DNA from: Chlamydiales bacterium
GTDB lineage: Bacteria; Chlamydiota; Chlamydiia; Chlamydiales; SM23-39
Length of the DNA: 64,000 nucleotides
Direction: 5' to 3'
Assembly: GCA_030681135.1 (NCBI GenBank)
Contig: JAUXXF010000010.1
Coordinates: forward strand, 150,811-214,810
Positions 31,638 through 43,112 of this stretch are shown piece after piece (the stretch's first letter is position 1; each line of letters starts with the position of its first letter). A model generated the notes under the pieces. That model worked only from the letters and a program-made list of their open reading frames with translations. It was not told where the DNA came from and did no database searches. The translations under genes were made by a program, and so were the position numbers.

Positions 31638-34600
31638 AATCGCCTTTCTTAATTCCCCTTCCCGAAGGCCTAAATTGCCATAGCGGTGGTAATCGATGCT
31701 AAGGGCTACTTCCCTTAAGTAGTTAAGCAGCTCGAGCCGGCCATTGGCAAGGACGGGAGCATCGTAAATGTACGCAGCTGACCCAGCTGCAGCTTGCTGC
31801 AGGGCGCTAGAGGCAGGTTCAACGAGACGAATGCGGCGAGCCATTCCTGACCTCACTCGGTGAAGGAATTGATCGCTACTCTCTTTGACGGTTTTGAGGA
31901 GGGGGATCATTTCTAGCCAACTTAACTGAGGATTTTCTGCAGCTTGAGAGGGCCAGCTGATCTCCATGCCGGCTCCACAGGTAAGAGCCGCCGCGCAAAC
32001 GCGCAGCACATCAAGAGGGGGAGACTTGCTTTCAATCCGAAGCGTGATCCCTTTTCTCGGAACATAGCGGAAGAAATTATCTTGCCCTACAATTTTTGTG
32101 GGATCTCTGTCTTGTTTCATCCTTTTCCACCAATAGGCATAATTGGCTGTGCTAGCGGTCCAAAGCCCAAGCTGCTCTGCTGAAAGATCGATATTTTCTA
32201 AAAAGGCTGTGAGATTATTGACGAGCTCATTGACTGGATGTTTTTCCTGAGGAAGCTTAACTTGGCTTGCATGCATCAGCTCGCAGATATAATTCGGCCC
32301 ACCAGCTTTCGATCCCCGGCCAAAACTGCTGGCTTTACAGCCACCAAAAGGTTGGCGTCGAACAACGGCTCCTGTGATGGAGCGGTTGATATAACAATTA
32401 CCTGCTTCAATCTCTTGGATCCAAAGAGTTTTTTCCCGATCGTCTAGACTGTGTAGTCCCGAAGTAAGCCCAAAGGGAACAGCGTTGGCAAGCTCGATGG
32501 CATGTTCTAGATTTTCTGCACGCATGATCCCCAATACAGGGCCGAATAGCTCTGTCAGGTGGGTAAAGCTTCCTGGTTTTACTCCTAGTTTGATGCCTGG
32601 TGACCAGAGGTTCGGATTGTCGGGATCTTGTTTGGGTTTTAAGAGCCAGCTTTCCCCTTCTTCAAGTGTTGTTAACCCTCGTTTAAGAACTCCTGTAGGA
32701 GCGTGGATGAGAGGATTGATTTTTGTCGTTGGGTGTGAGGCAGGCCCTACTTTGAGACTGGCAGCGGCTTCTTGTAAATGTTTGAGAAAATGGGGATCTT
32801 CGTACACTTCCGCCTCTAAGATCGCAAGAGAGGCTGCCGAACATTTTTGTCCTGAATGCCCAAAGGCCGATTGGAGAAGATCTTTGATGGCTAGATCTCG
32901 ATCTGAAAGTCCGCTGATGATGATCGCATTTTTCCCCCCTGTTTCAGCGGCCAGATCTAGGCCGGGACGGAGCTGGAGGAAATGTTTGGCCGTTTCCGTG
33001 CCGCCTGTTAAGATCACACAATTGACCCGAGCATCTTTAATGAGCTCAGATCCTACATCCGCTCCTGAACAAGGAATGAATTGGAGAACTTCTTTGGGAA
33101 TTCCTGCATCCCAAAGAGCTTGCACAAGATGCCAGCCTACAAGAACTGTGTCTGAAGCTGGTTTGAAAAGGACGCAGTTGCCGCTCGCTAGCGCTGCCGT
33201 AATGCCGCCAGTTGCAATGGCGCATGGGAAATTCCAGGGCGATGTAACAAGGACTGTCCCTTTGGGTTTCCACCGAATATCTTTCATGATAGAGACTTTT
33301 TCCATCTGACGACGGTAGTATTCTGCAAAGTCGATGGCTTCTGAGACTTCTGGATCTGCTTCTAAAATGGTTTTTCCTGCATCGATCATCATGGCGCCAA
33401 TGAGTTCTGCACGCCTTTCTCGCAGTTTTTGGGCTGCATGAGCGAGCAGCCCGCTGCGATACGAAACAGTCGTATTCCCCCAAGAGGCCTCATGAGCTTT
33501 TGCTGTTTTTAGAGCTAGATCGATATGTTCTTTTTGTGCTTTTGCATAAGTGTAAAGCGGCTTTACAGGGTGAGATGGGTTATATCCGACCCCTTCTTCA
33601 TTGGGATAGGTCTCTTTGCCTTCAATGACGAGTGGAATGGGTTTGGGGGTGTGATGCTCCCAGTGACGAATGAGATCGAGGGCCCATGTTCGGTTGTGAG
33701 GAAGAGAAAAATCGGTATCAGGTTCATTATCAAAAGGAATTTCATGATCCGGAGGAATAGGAGTTGACAATCGATTTTGAGAGCGTCTTGGCTCGAGACT
33801 AGAGGATGCGATTTCATCACAGCTTTGTGAAAAGAGAGCTGTTTGATTTTCCCAGCTTTCCGTTCCTGGTTTTAATCCAAAGATGTGGCGTAAAAAGTTT
33901 TCAGCTCCTGTATTTTCGTCGAGCCTTCTAATGAGATACGCGATGGCATGTTGGAATTCTGCTGCAGTGGCAATAGGGCAATAGAGAAGAATATCTCCTG
34001 TTAATTTTTGTACAACCCTTCGGATGTGGTCTGCCATCCCTTCTAGCATTTCAAATACAGTGTAAGGCTCTACCTGATTTTCCGCGCGTAGCAGCATGGC
34101 GAAAGCAATATCGAATAAATTGTGGCTTGCAATCCCTAAGTGAACATAGCGCGCATGTTCCGGATGGCAGCCATAGATGAGCATCCGTTTATAATTGGCA
34201 TCGACTTCGACTTTGCTTGTATACGGAGCTTGAGGCCATCCTTTGAGAGAAGCTTCTACCTGCTCCATGGCCAAATTAGCTCCTTTGACGATTCGGATTT
34301 TAATCGGAGCTCCCCCTTGTTGGACCCTCGTTTTGGCCCATTCAGTAAGCCTTTTTTGAATAAGATGAGAATCTGGAAGATAGGCTTGCAACACAATCCC
34401 TGCTGACAGCTGCTGAAATTCTGGTTCATCGAGCACTAGGAAAAATGCTTCGAGAGTCATTAAAAGATCCCGATATTCTTCCATGTCGAGGTTGACAAAG
34501 CGAGATGTTTGGGATGCGCCAGGATTTTGCATGGCCGCTCGATAGAGCTCTCTGAGCCGATCTGCAATCGTTGTTACACTCTCTTCAAAGGCTAAGAGAT

Positions 34601-35237
34601 TGATTTGGCTAAAAATGGTCGAGATTTTGACAGAGATATAATCGATATCGGGAGTTTTCATGTCGGTTAGATAGATATGAAATTTTTTCTTCGCCTCTGC
34701 TTCGCTCAAAATCGCTTCTCCAAGGTGGTTGAAATTAAGCCGCACTCCTTGTTTTTTTCGCTCTTGAATATGTTTGTTTAACAGGTGAGGTTCTCCTGGA
34801 AGGATGACTTGTTCGGTTTCTTTTCGGAGAGTTTTCATCGCCAAAGGGATCAGATACTGACCGAATGAGGGGCCAATCGCTTTGAAAATTTGAAGTTCAG
34901 TGCGCGTGAACCAATCAAGGTATTGAGGAGTACCGAATCTCCCCAGCAAATAAACCAACTGGTCTGCAACGCGCCTGTGTTTTTGACTACGGAAGCACTC
35001 ATCTGTCATGGCAGTGGTGAATGCTTTGCCTATAGGATCTTGCATGAGTCTTGAGAGTTTCTCTTGCGTCTTTTTTTCTTGTGAGGTCATGGTTTGGCTT
35101 GCTTCATGCAGCATGAGAGCTGCAAGTTCAATGGCCATTTTTTTTCGCTCAGATAAGGTTAAAGGCCTTCCTTTTACAGAGGCTAAAAGCTCATAAGCTT
35201 CTTCCATGTGGGGAGATTGGGGATTTACAGGGGCCAT
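31632..35237 (-). CDS. putA: Bifunctional proline dehydrogenase / P5C dehydrogenase
   Basis: PutA (1201 aa) oxidises proline to glutamate in two steps, feeding electrons to FAD/quinone and NAD. The proline dehydrogenase half (about 150-470) includes IKIRIVKGANLAMEQVEASL, VDANYKRMLIYGC and HLGIASHNLFDIAFAM. The aldehyde dehydrogenase half (about 540-1010) includes TSPWNFPCAIATGGITAALA, GGTETAKHFLQL, AETGGKNAIII and the catalytic cysteine in FGHSGQKCSAAS. The last 190 residues form the usual C-terminal extension. No N-terminal DNA-binding domain is evident, so it should not act as its own repressor. No strong ribosome site precedes the ATG. A useful carbon and energy route for an amino-acid-scavenging intracellular bacterium. 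Confidence 0.95.
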   Translation of the reverse strand: MAPVNPQSPHMEEAYELLASVKGRPLTLSERKKMAIELAALMLHEASQTMTSQEKKTQEKLSRLMQDPIGKAFTTAMTDECFRSQKHRRVADQLVYLLGRFGTPQYLDWFTRTELQIFKAIGPSFGQYLIPLAMKTLRKETEQVILPGEPHLLNKHIQERKKQGVRLNFNHLGEAILSEAEAKKKFHIYLTDMKTPDIDYISVKISTIFSQINLLAFEESVTTIADRLRELYRAAMQNPGASQTSRFVNLDMEEYRDLLMTLEAFFLVLDEPEFQQLSAGIVLQAYLPDSHLIQKRLTEWAKTRVQQGGAPIKIRIVKGANLAMEQVEASLKGWPQAPYTSKVEVDANYKRMLIYGCHPEHARYVHLGIASHNLFDIAFAMLLRAENQVEPYTVFEMLEGMADHIRRVVQKLTGDILLYCPIATAAEFQHAIAYLIRRLDENTGAENFLRHIFGLKPGTESWENQTALFSQSCDEIASSSLEPRRSQNRLSTPIPPDHEIPFDNEPDTDFSLPHNRTWALDLIRHWEHHTPKPIPLVIEGKETYPNEEGVGYNPSHPVKPLYTYAKAQKEHIDLALKTAKAHEASWGNTTVSYRSGLLAHAAQKLRERRAELIGAMMIDAGKTILEADPEVSEAIDFAEYYRRQMEKVSIMKDIRWKPKGTVLVTSPWNFPCAIATGGITAALASGNCVLFKPASDTVLVGWHLVQALWDAGIPKEVLQFIPCSGADVGSELIKDARVNCVILTGGTETAKHFLQLRPGLDLAAETGGKNAIIISGLSDRDLAIKDLLQSAFGHSGQKCSAASLAILEAEVYEDPHFLKHLQEAAASLKVGPASHPTTKINPLIHAPTGVLKRGLTTLEEGESWLLKPKQDPDNPNLWSPGIKLGVKPGSFTHLTELFGPVLGIMRAENLEHAIELANAVPFGLTSGLHSLDDREKTLWIQEIEAGNCYINRSITGAVVRRQPFGGCKASSFGRGSKAGGPNYICELMHASQVKLPQEKHPVNELVNNLTAFLENIDLSAEQLGLWTASTANYAYWWKRMKQDRDPTKIVGQDNFFRYVPRKGITLRIESKSPPLDVLRVCAAALTCGAGMEISWPSQAAENPQLSWLEMIPLLKTVKESSDQFLHRVRSGMARRIRLVEPASSALQQAAAGSAAYIYDAPVLANGRLELLNYLREVALSIDYHRYGNLGLREGELRKAIL

Positions 35238-35346
35238 AATCTTACAGTGATTTCTTTTGTGTATATAACATAATCCCCTCTTTGCACAAAATTTTTTCCC
35301 TTTTTATTGTTGATTTGGAGATAATGCCTCTCAAATTTTTCTTTAC

Positions 35347-35369
35347 GAACCTATCTCAGTCATAGGTTC
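35347..35369. promoter_or_regulatory. Inverted repeat before the 958-aa gene
   Basis: GAACCTAT-N7-ATAGGTTC is a perfect 8-bp inverted repeat ending 10 bp before the ATG at 35380. It could be an operator or a 5'-UTR hairpin near the ribosome site; no factor is known. Confidence 0.35.
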
Positions 35370-35379
35370 CAAGGTTCTT

Positions 35380-38256
35380 ATGGCGGCAAGTATACCTTCA
35401 AAGCTTATATATGGGCATATATCGCCTTTTACCATCGAAGACAAACAGCGAGGGTCGATACGTCAGGCGTTTAAAGAGGGGCACTTTGAGCCTTATCAGA
35501 CAGCTCTGAGCCAAAAAGATGGTCGAGAGATCTGGTGGGATCAGGTGCAAAGAGATTTTTTCTCTTCTCAAGGAGCGGTTTGCAGTCTTTTGTATCAATT
35601 TGCTGTGAGTATTCATCCTCATCTATCCAAGGAAGAAAAAAAGCATCGTTTACTCCAAGCGCAGCAGTATCTTGGGTCGAAAGAAGAGCGAGACTTTTTG
35701 CTCATGCTAGTGGAAGAAGCTCCTTTTGTGATGGGAGCGGTTATTTTAAGTTACGGCGCCCCTTCCATTTGGGAAAAATCCATAGGAGAAGCCTCAAAGG
35801 ATTGGCAGAAGCTCTGGCTACAACAGGTGATCCAAAATGAGTGGCCCTTATTTGAAAAAAAAGCTTTTTCGGAGCAGTTTTTAAAAATTGTTTCTGAGGA
35901 TATGGATGCTGATCTTCTTGCCGATTTCTTGTTGTTTGCTGGCTACGAAATAGCGTTGGAATTCAATGAAATGGACTGGCGCTGGTTAGAAGAAAAACTT
36001 AGCCAACAAAGCTCTTTTACTTCCCTTGTAGTAGGTTGGATGATCGATGTAGTAAATCTACTTTCAGAAGATGTTTATATAGGAGAAGATGAGCTATCTG
36101 AAAGTCGCTTTTGGCTGTTTTTTCACCGCGCTTCGGCAAGCCTTCCACCTTCTATAAAAAAGGAGGAGTGTCATTCTTTATTCAAGCAGTTAACGGTGCA
36201 GCATCTTGTCCATTATTTTGATGCATTTTCAAGAGAGTTTAGGCTTCTTTTCCTTCCCTATCTTTTTTCTAATGCTCCAGAAACCTTCTCTGTATGGATC
36301 CGCTTATTGGTGTTTGCAAGGAATGAAAGAGCTCTGCAGCGCCTTTCTGAGCTACTAGGAGATATTTCTGAAAGTGGATATATGGATCAGGCTATTGCTG
36401 CCTTATTTGATTCTCCTGAAATGCTCGATGAGCAGCTTACAGTATACAGTTTTTTAGACGAAGAAAAGCGCTTAAAGGTGTTGAGTTACTTGTGTACTCC
36501 TGAAAGAGAAAAGGGGAAAATGCGATTGACTCAATGGATTAAAATAGCAGCTCATCCACGTTTCCCTCTTCGAGCTTCTTTGAAAGACTCTTTTGCTAAA
36601 GATTTTTACAAACTGCTTTGCGCCATCGATTCTTCTATGGGCAAAGAATTGCAAGAAGCGTGCAAAAAGATAGATTCTGATTTTGTCGATCAGCTTCTTC
36701 CTATCCCAAAAGATCCTAGCGATCTTATTTCTTCTCAAACATGGGCGATCGAAGAATTAAAAAATCAATTTTTGGTGCCTGGGATGTTTGACGAAGCGCG
36801 TACTTCGATCATTCGTTCTTTAGTGACTGATCTTTGTGCAAACGAAGAGTCTTTCATATGGATTGACAAGTTATTTGTAGCATTGCCTAAACAAACATGG
36901 CCTCTTATTTTTTTTCATTTCTCAGAGTTTATTCGAGACGCTTTTTTGTGTGAGAAGTCGGAAGGGGGGGGGTGGGCCTGGAGAGTTGCGGAGACTTTTT
37001 GTCATTTAATGGATAATCCTTCTCTTGTTTCCAATCATGATGACACCCAAGTTGATTTGATCATGGAAAAAATTTGCCAATCGATGAATGATACGGTTCT
37101 TTATGCTTCCATTAAACTGTTCATTGAAATGGTAGCACCCCGATTATTTATCCCTGTTATGGAGTGCTTTTATAAAAACTCTTTCCAATGGCAGGAAAAA
37201 GAATTTATAGAGCAGCTTTTTTTTGCCTTTGATGAAGCGCGGATTAATAATAAACTTCTTTTTTTTGCAAGAGCTCTCCAAGGTTGCCATGAAAGAACAA
37301 GGAGAGTTCCTGTTCGTTCAGCAGGAAATTTTTCTTTAGAGCAGGCTCTTTGGAAAGCTCCTTTTTTAGGAACAGAAGAAGAAAAAGGAACCCTTGTAAA
37401 AATCTTGATTCAGCAGCTCGGTAAGCAGTACTTGCCATATTTTTTCGATTCTCCTCATAAATTTTCCGTGATTAAAAGCCTAAAAGCGGCGGATTTTCTC
37501 TTTTGCGTGCAATTATTTCATGCTACGATGAGGTATTTTGTAGGGAAGAGTAGTTCTTCTTTTGAGGATATTGCTATGTTTGCGATTTTCCAAGAATTGA
37601 CCAAAGGCTACCACGATGCAGACTTGGATGTTTTTTCTATGCTTGACAAGGAAGCCTATAGACCTACTCTGGAGAGATGGTTTTCTTCTCGCGAGGTGAT
37701 GAAATATCTTATGCTCACGGCGTTTGGGGTTGGGTGTTTAAAAACATTTAATCCAGGAGGGTTTCAGAGGATCTCTCTGGACATTTTTTCTTTTATGTTA
37801 ACCCAGCCATTGGACGATTTTCTTTTTGAATTTCATTGTTTTCTTTCTGCATTGGATGAGCTGCAAGAGAAAGAGGCGATTTTACAGCAAATAGAAGAGA
37901 GCCCTGATTTGCTAAGCGCCATGAAAGATGTGTTGGGACAAGGGGTTGTCGAAGCTTTTGCTCATCGAGACTCGGAGCATTCTTTTTCGTTTCTCTGCAA
38001 GCATTTCCCTGATTGGGAAGAAAGGCTTAGCTGTTGGGCGATCTCCGAGATTCGAATTGTTGAAGACCTGACAAAAGAATCTGGGGAAAAGGTTTATTAT
38101 GACCTCTATTTATTTGATCTTTATAGGCAGCTCCAGAAAGTCGGGAAGCTTGAATCATGGCTCTCTTCTTTGCGTCAAAAAGCTCCTACATTACAAGAGG
38201 CTCTGAAGAGAGTGGATAGAGAATTTCTTAAAAAACAGATGATAGGGGATATTTAG
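35380..38256 (+). CDS. Large helical protein of unknown function (958 aa)
   Basis: I do not recognise this protein. It is rich in leucine, phenylalanine, glutamate and lysine and looks like an almost entirely alpha-helical solenoid, with many short helices of the type FFHRASASLPPSIKKEECHS or LLIQQLGKQYLPYFF. No signal peptide, membrane segment, nucleotide-binding motif or clear repeat register was found. Length and composition recall HEAT-like scaffolds, but I could not align units. It is followed within 40 bp by the namZ gene in the same direction. Base composition is like that of the neighbouring housekeeping genes, so it is probably a resident lineage-specific gene. Confidence 0.6.
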   Translation: MAASIPSKLIYGHISPFTIEDKQRGSIRQAFKEGHFEPYQTALSQKDGREIWWDQVQRDFFSSQGAVCSLLYQFAVSIHPHLSKEEKKHRLLQAQQYLGSKEERDFLLMLVEEAPFVMGAVILSYGAPSIWEKSIGEASKDWQKLWLQQVIQNEWPLFEKKAFSEQFLKIVSEDMDADLLADFLLFAGYEIALEFNEMDWRWLEEKLSQQSSFTSLVVGWMIDVVNLLSEDVYIGEDELSESRFWLFFHRASASLPPSIKKEECHSLFKQLTVQHLVHYFDAFSREFRLLFLPYLFSNAPETFSVWIRLLVFARNERALQRLSELLGDISESGYMDQAIAALFDSPEMLDEQLTVYSFLDEEKRLKVLSYLCTPEREKGKMRLTQWIKIAAHPRFPLRASLKDSFAKDFYKLLCAIDSSMGKELQEACKKIDSDFVDQLLPIPKDPSDLISSQTWAIEELKNQFLVPGMFDEARTSIIRSLVTDLCANEESFIWIDKLFVALPKQTWPLIFFHFSEFIRDAFLCEKSEGGGWAWRVAETFCHLMDNPSLVSNHDDTQVDLIMEKICQSMNDTVLYASIKLFIEMVAPRLFIPVMECFYKNSFQWQEKEFIEQLFFAFDEARINNKLLFFARALQGCHERTRRVPVRSAGNFSLEQALWKAPFLGTEEEKGTLVKILIQQLGKQYLPYFFDSPHKFSVIKSLKAADFLFCVQLFHATMRYFVGKSSSSFEDIAMFAIFQELTKGYHDADLDVFSMLDKEAYRPTLERWFSSREVMKYLMLTAFGVGCLKTFNPGGFQRISLDIFSFMLTQPLDDFLFEFHCFLSALDELQEKEAILQQIEESPDLLSAMKDVLGQGVVEAFAHRDSEHSFSFLCKHFPDWEERLSCWAISEIRIVEDLTKESGEKVYYDLYLFDLYRQLQKVGKLESWLSSLRQKAPTLQEALKRVDREFLKKQMIGDI

Positions 38257-38296
38257 TCTTTTGAGGGAATTGCAAAACCTCCTATCATTCATTAAC

Positions 38297-39502
38297 ATGA
38301 TACGTATTGCCTTTGTTTCCTTTTTCTGGTGTTTTGCTCTCTTTGGCGCAGTGAATCCTGGGCTAGAGGTGTTTTTCCAGGAGAAATTGCATGAAAAGTT
38401 AGCGGACAAACGGTTTGGTTTGATCACCAATCATACCGGGGTTGATCTGCAGATGCGCTCTAGCGTAGAGCTCTTTCAGCAGTTTACAAACCTTGTCGCC
38501 CTGTTTTCTCCAGAGCATGGACTTAAAGGGCAGCACTATGCATGGGAAGCTGTCTCTCATAGCATGCAAGATAAAATTCCTGTGTATAGTTTGCATGGCG
38601 AGACCCGCAGAGCAAAACCTGAGATGCTAAAAGGCATCGATGTGCTTGTCTATGACATTCAGTGTACAGGAGTCAGAGCGTATACCTATCCCACGACTCT
38701 TTTTTATATGATGGAAGAGGCTGCCAAGCTCGGTATTGAGGTGATTGTCCTCGACAGACCAAATCCCATTAACGGCCTGATTGTCGATGGTCCAATGCTC
38801 GACGAAAAATGGCGCTCATTTATTGGCTACATCAACGTCCCCTATTGTCACGGAATGACGATTGGAGAGTTGGCTCGGTTTTTTAATGAGGAATATAAGA
38901 TAGGTTGCAAGCTTCGAGTGGTTTCTATGAAAGGATGGGATCGTTCGATGTCTTACCGGGATACGGGGCTTGTTTGGATCCCACCGAGTCCTAATATTCC
39001 TGAACCAGATACCCCTCTTTTTTGTCCTGCAACGGGGATTTTAGGCGAGCTGCAACTTCTCAATATAGGTATTGGCTTTACAATGCCCTTTAAAATTGTA
39101 GGAGCTCCTTGGGTCGATGCTGCCGTGTTTGCAGAAAAACTCAACGGACAGAAGTTGCCCGGAGTTCATTTTCATCCGTTTTATTTTCGCCCTTTTTGGG
39201 GGCTCTATAAAGGAGTGGACTGCCAAGGCGTGTTGATCCAAGTGACGGATATGAAAACTTATAAACCGGTGTGCGTGCAGTATTTGCTTCTGGGGATGAT
39301 TAAGAGTTTGTATCCGCAAGAGTTTACAAAAAGATCTTCCCTATCCGAGTCTCGAAAAGAGCTTTTTTGCAAAGCGAATGGAACTGACCAGATTTTTAAG
39401 ATCCTCACTCAAGAAAAATACGCAGTCTGGAAATTATTAGAATTCGATCGGGCAGAAAGAACTGCTTTTCTCGAAACAAGAAAAAAATACTTGCTCTATT
39501 AG
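38297..39502 (+). CDS. namZ: Exo-beta-N-acetylmuramidase NamZ-type (DUF1343) protein
   Basis: A 401-aa secreted protein. The start at 38297 gives a signal peptide (MIRIAFVSFFWCFALFGAV); the in-frame TTG at 38261 does not. Family hallmarks: RFGLITNHTGVD, VALFSPEHGLKGQ, DVLVYDIQCTGVRAYTYPTT, VLDRPNPINGLIVDGP, YCHGMTIGELARFFNEE and WIPPSPNIPEPDT. NamZ-type enzymes release terminal N-acetylmuramic acid from peptidoglycan fragments. In Chlamydiae, whose peptidoglycan is minimal and transient, it may turn over or scavenge muropeptides. Followed by two hairpins (39510, 39540) that probably terminate it before groES. Confidence 0.88.
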   Translation: MIRIAFVSFFWCFALFGAVNPGLEVFFQEKLHEKLADKRFGLITNHTGVDLQMRSSVELFQQFTNLVALFSPEHGLKGQHYAWEAVSHSMQDKIPVYSLHGETRRAKPEMLKGIDVLVYDIQCTGVRAYTYPTTLFYMMEEAAKLGIEVIVLDRPNPINGLIVDGPMLDEKWRSFIGYINVPYCHGMTIGELARFFNEEYKIGCKLRVVSMKGWDRSMSYRDTGLVWIPPSPNIPEPDTPLFCPATGILGELQLLNIGIGFTMPFKIVGAPWVDAAVFAEKLNGQKLPGVHFHPFYFRPFWGLYKGVDCQGVLIQVTDMKTYKPVCVQYLLLGMIKSLYPQEFTKRSSLSESRKELFCKANGTDQIFKILTQEKYAVWKLLEFDRAERTAFLETRKKYLLY

Positions 39503-39509
39503 CTCTCAA

Positions 39510-39567
39510 AAAGTGACAAAATTGTCACTTTATCTCACCAAAAAGTGACGGTTTTGTCACTTTTTTC
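39510..39567. terminator. Two tandem GTGAC/GTCAC hairpins
   Basis: AAAGTGACAA/TTGTCACTTT (39510-39531) is followed nine bases later by AAAAAAGTGAC/GTCACTTTTTT (39540-39567). Both stems share GTGAC. The second ends in six Ts and is a good terminator for namZ. The repetition also leaves open a double operator for groESL, whose promoter starts 46 bp further on. Confidence 0.6.
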
Positions 39568-39580
39568 GCTGGTGGATCGT

Positions 39581-39607
39581 TAGCAATCCAGTCTATCGAT
39601 TGCTAAA
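39581..39607. promoter_or_regulatory. CIRCE-like HrcA operator
   Basis: TTAGCAATC-N9-GATTGCTAA matches the CIRCE consensus TTAGCACTC-N9-GAGTGCTAA except for one symmetric base change in each arm. It ends five bases before the -35 hexamer of groESL. HrcA repression of the chaperonin operon is therefore predicted, with a compensated variant of the operator. Confidence 0.88.
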
Positions 39608-39612
39608 AAACT

Positions 39613-39641
39613 TGACGAAATTGAAATGTTTCCTTAGGATG
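39613..39641 (+). promoter_or_regulatory. groESL vegetative promoter
   Basis: TTGACG (39613-39618), 17 bases, TAGGAT (39636-39641) is a good sigma-70/66-type promoter. It lies 58 bp before the groES ATG, directly after the CIRCE-like operator. Confidence 0.8.
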
Positions 39642-39698
39642 AGGGTATTAAAGTTTGCTCAACACAAACTTAGCTAAAAAAAATTAGGAGTATGCAAT

Positions 39699-41664
<1,966 letters not shown>

Positions 41665-41684
41665 TTTGTGGGGCTGGACCCTGT

Positions 41685-41792
41685 GGGGCTCCGCCCCACA
41701 CCTCGCCAAAGGGCTGGCGCCCTTTGGAATCCCCTTTGTTTTTTGTTAGTAAAGACAAGCCCATACAACTCGAGGCGAGTTGTATGGGCTTG
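41685..41792 (+). repeat. Family C gene-end module C2
   Basis: Downstream of groEL: GGGGCTCCGCCCC, ACACCTCGCC, AAAGGGCTGGCGCCCTTT, a T-rich spacer, then a perfect hairpin CAAGCCCATACAACTCG/CGAGTTGTATGGGCTTG with a 3-base loop (41756-41792) and T-rich DNA. Three potential hairpins stand in a row. The first two match C1 and C3; the third does not. Confidence 0.8.
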
Positions 41793-41799
41793 TTGCTTT

Positions 41800-41828
41800 T
41801 TGGTGTGCTTGATTTTTAATCCTATAAT
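41800..41828 (+). promoter_or_regulatory. Promoter of the first F-box gene
   Basis: TTGGTG, 17 bases, TATAAT. The same arrangement (TTGGTA, 17, TGTAAT) precedes the paralogue at 43113, and the surrounding leader is duplicated too, which supports both calls. Confidence 0.75.
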
Positions 41829-41869
41829 ACCTGATAACTTCTTGCAAAAAAGAAGGAGAAACGGGTTCT

Positions 41870-42955
41870 ATGTCAGCAACAAGTCTTTCTTTCATTTCTA
41901 GAGGCCAAAATTCACCTAGTTCTTCTAGTGAAGCTGTGGATGTAGATCCATTTCCGATCCTAGATCTGCCAATCGAGCTGCATGGCTATATTTGTAAATA
42001 CCTTAATCTTAGAGATACTCAAAACCTTGTGTGTACGACAAAAAGATTACGCGATCTCACCCTCAAAGAAGCTAATCGCTATCAGCTTGTTGCAGTAAGA
42101 ATATTTATGGAGACTATCAGTTCGAAACTTGTTTCCGCATGTCCAGAGCAAATAGCTCTGTTTGATCTGCAGGACCAATTATTGGATCAAGAGGTTGTCC
42201 CTTTATCAGAGTTAAAAAATAAGATGATGATGTTAAGGGATCAAATGATTGATATTCTATCGACCTTAGATGAATCTGTCCTTAATGATTTCTCTGAGAT
42301 AAACCCTCCAAACTTCTACGAAAAAGTGGTTGCAATCGCTAAAAATTTAGCTGCTATATCTATTCTGAATTCAGAAGAAACGTCGTATTTTTATCTCTTT
42401 GAAGACGATCCTCGTCTAACTGCTCTCTGCGAAGATTGTCTAGAGTTAATTCGAAATCAAGAGGCTCGGGGAGCGCTTAAAATCATCAATGCTATTTTCG
42501 ATAAAGGCTTGCAAAAATGGATAGTTAAAGAGATCACAGAAATTTTCATCAAAAATAGCGAATTTGAGGAAGCCGTCAAAAGCATCACTCTTTTGCGCTC
42601 TAAGCAAGATCAAGCAGGTTTTCTTGCTAAGATTGTGAGAGCCTTAATTAAGAAAGGAGACATTCTTCAAGCGCTTAAAATAGCCAAGACTATGCCAGAT
42701 TCTGATCATCTAGAGGAAGTTAGATTGCAGAGGGCTCTTGCTCTTCGAAATATCGTAAAGGCATTCACTCGGAAAGGAGAACTTGAGCAAGCGGCTGAAA
42801 TTTCCAAGATGGTTCCCAGAAACGTTGTGAAAATTTTAATTCTGGACAAAGAATTTGATGAAGCTCTGAAAGTTGCGAGCAACATCCCTGATGAAGAAGA
42901 GAAAGCTCGTTCTTTTAAACAAATTGCAGAAGCCAGTTCGAAGCCGAACTCTTGA
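41870..42955 (+). CDS. F-box protein with helical repeats (effector candidate)
   Basis: A 361-aa protein. Residues 24-70 form an F-box: FPILDLPIELHGYICKYLNL, then LVCTTKRLRDLTLKEA. The C-terminal 150 residues contain helical repeats of about 33 residues (ALKIAKTMPDSDHLEE, QAAEISKMVPRNVVKI, EALKVASNIPDEEEKA). In eukaryotes F-box proteins join Skp1-Cullin ubiquitin ligases through the F-box and bind targets by repeats; intracellular bacteria inject mimics of these. The effector role is inferred. It is paralogous to the next gene (43182), which has more repeats; this copy ends after about four. No signal peptide, consistent with type III secretion. Confidence 0.8.
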   Translation: MSATSLSFISRGQNSPSSSSEAVDVDPFPILDLPIELHGYICKYLNLRDTQNLVCTTKRLRDLTLKEANRYQLVAVRIFMETISSKLVSACPEQIALFDLQDQLLDQEVVPLSELKNKMMMLRDQMIDILSTLDESVLNDFSEINPPNFYEKVVAIAKNLAAISILNSEETSYFYLFEDDPRLTALCEDCLELIRNQEARGALKIINAIFDKGLQKWIVKEITEIFIKNSEFEEAVKSITLLRSKQDQAGFLAKIVRALIKKGDILQALKIAKTMPDSDHLEEVRLQRALALRNIVKAFTRKGELEQAAEISKMVPRNVVKILILDKEFDEALKVASNIPDEEEKARSFKQIAEASSKPNS

Positions 42956-43095
42956 GATGGCTTTTTGCTTTTTAAAGAGTGGAGATAGAATTCATATCCA
43001 GCCACTTCGCCCTCGCCATTCTTATGGAATCTTTTTTCCAAGATTTGAAAGGCTTGGTCTTCAACACGTCCGCGAGCTTCAATAAGAGGCCTTTC
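42956..43095 (-). other. Possible antisense coding remnant
   Basis: The spacer between the two F-box genes has a stop-free minus-strand frame reading ERPLIEARGRVEDQAFQILE, then KRFHKNGEGEVAGYEFYLHS. The composition looks protein-like, but I recognise no family and see no start with ribosome site. It may be a gene scrap trapped between duplicated genes, or chance. Confidence 0.25.
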
Positions 43096-43112
43096 TAAGC
43101 CAAGTTTCCTAT

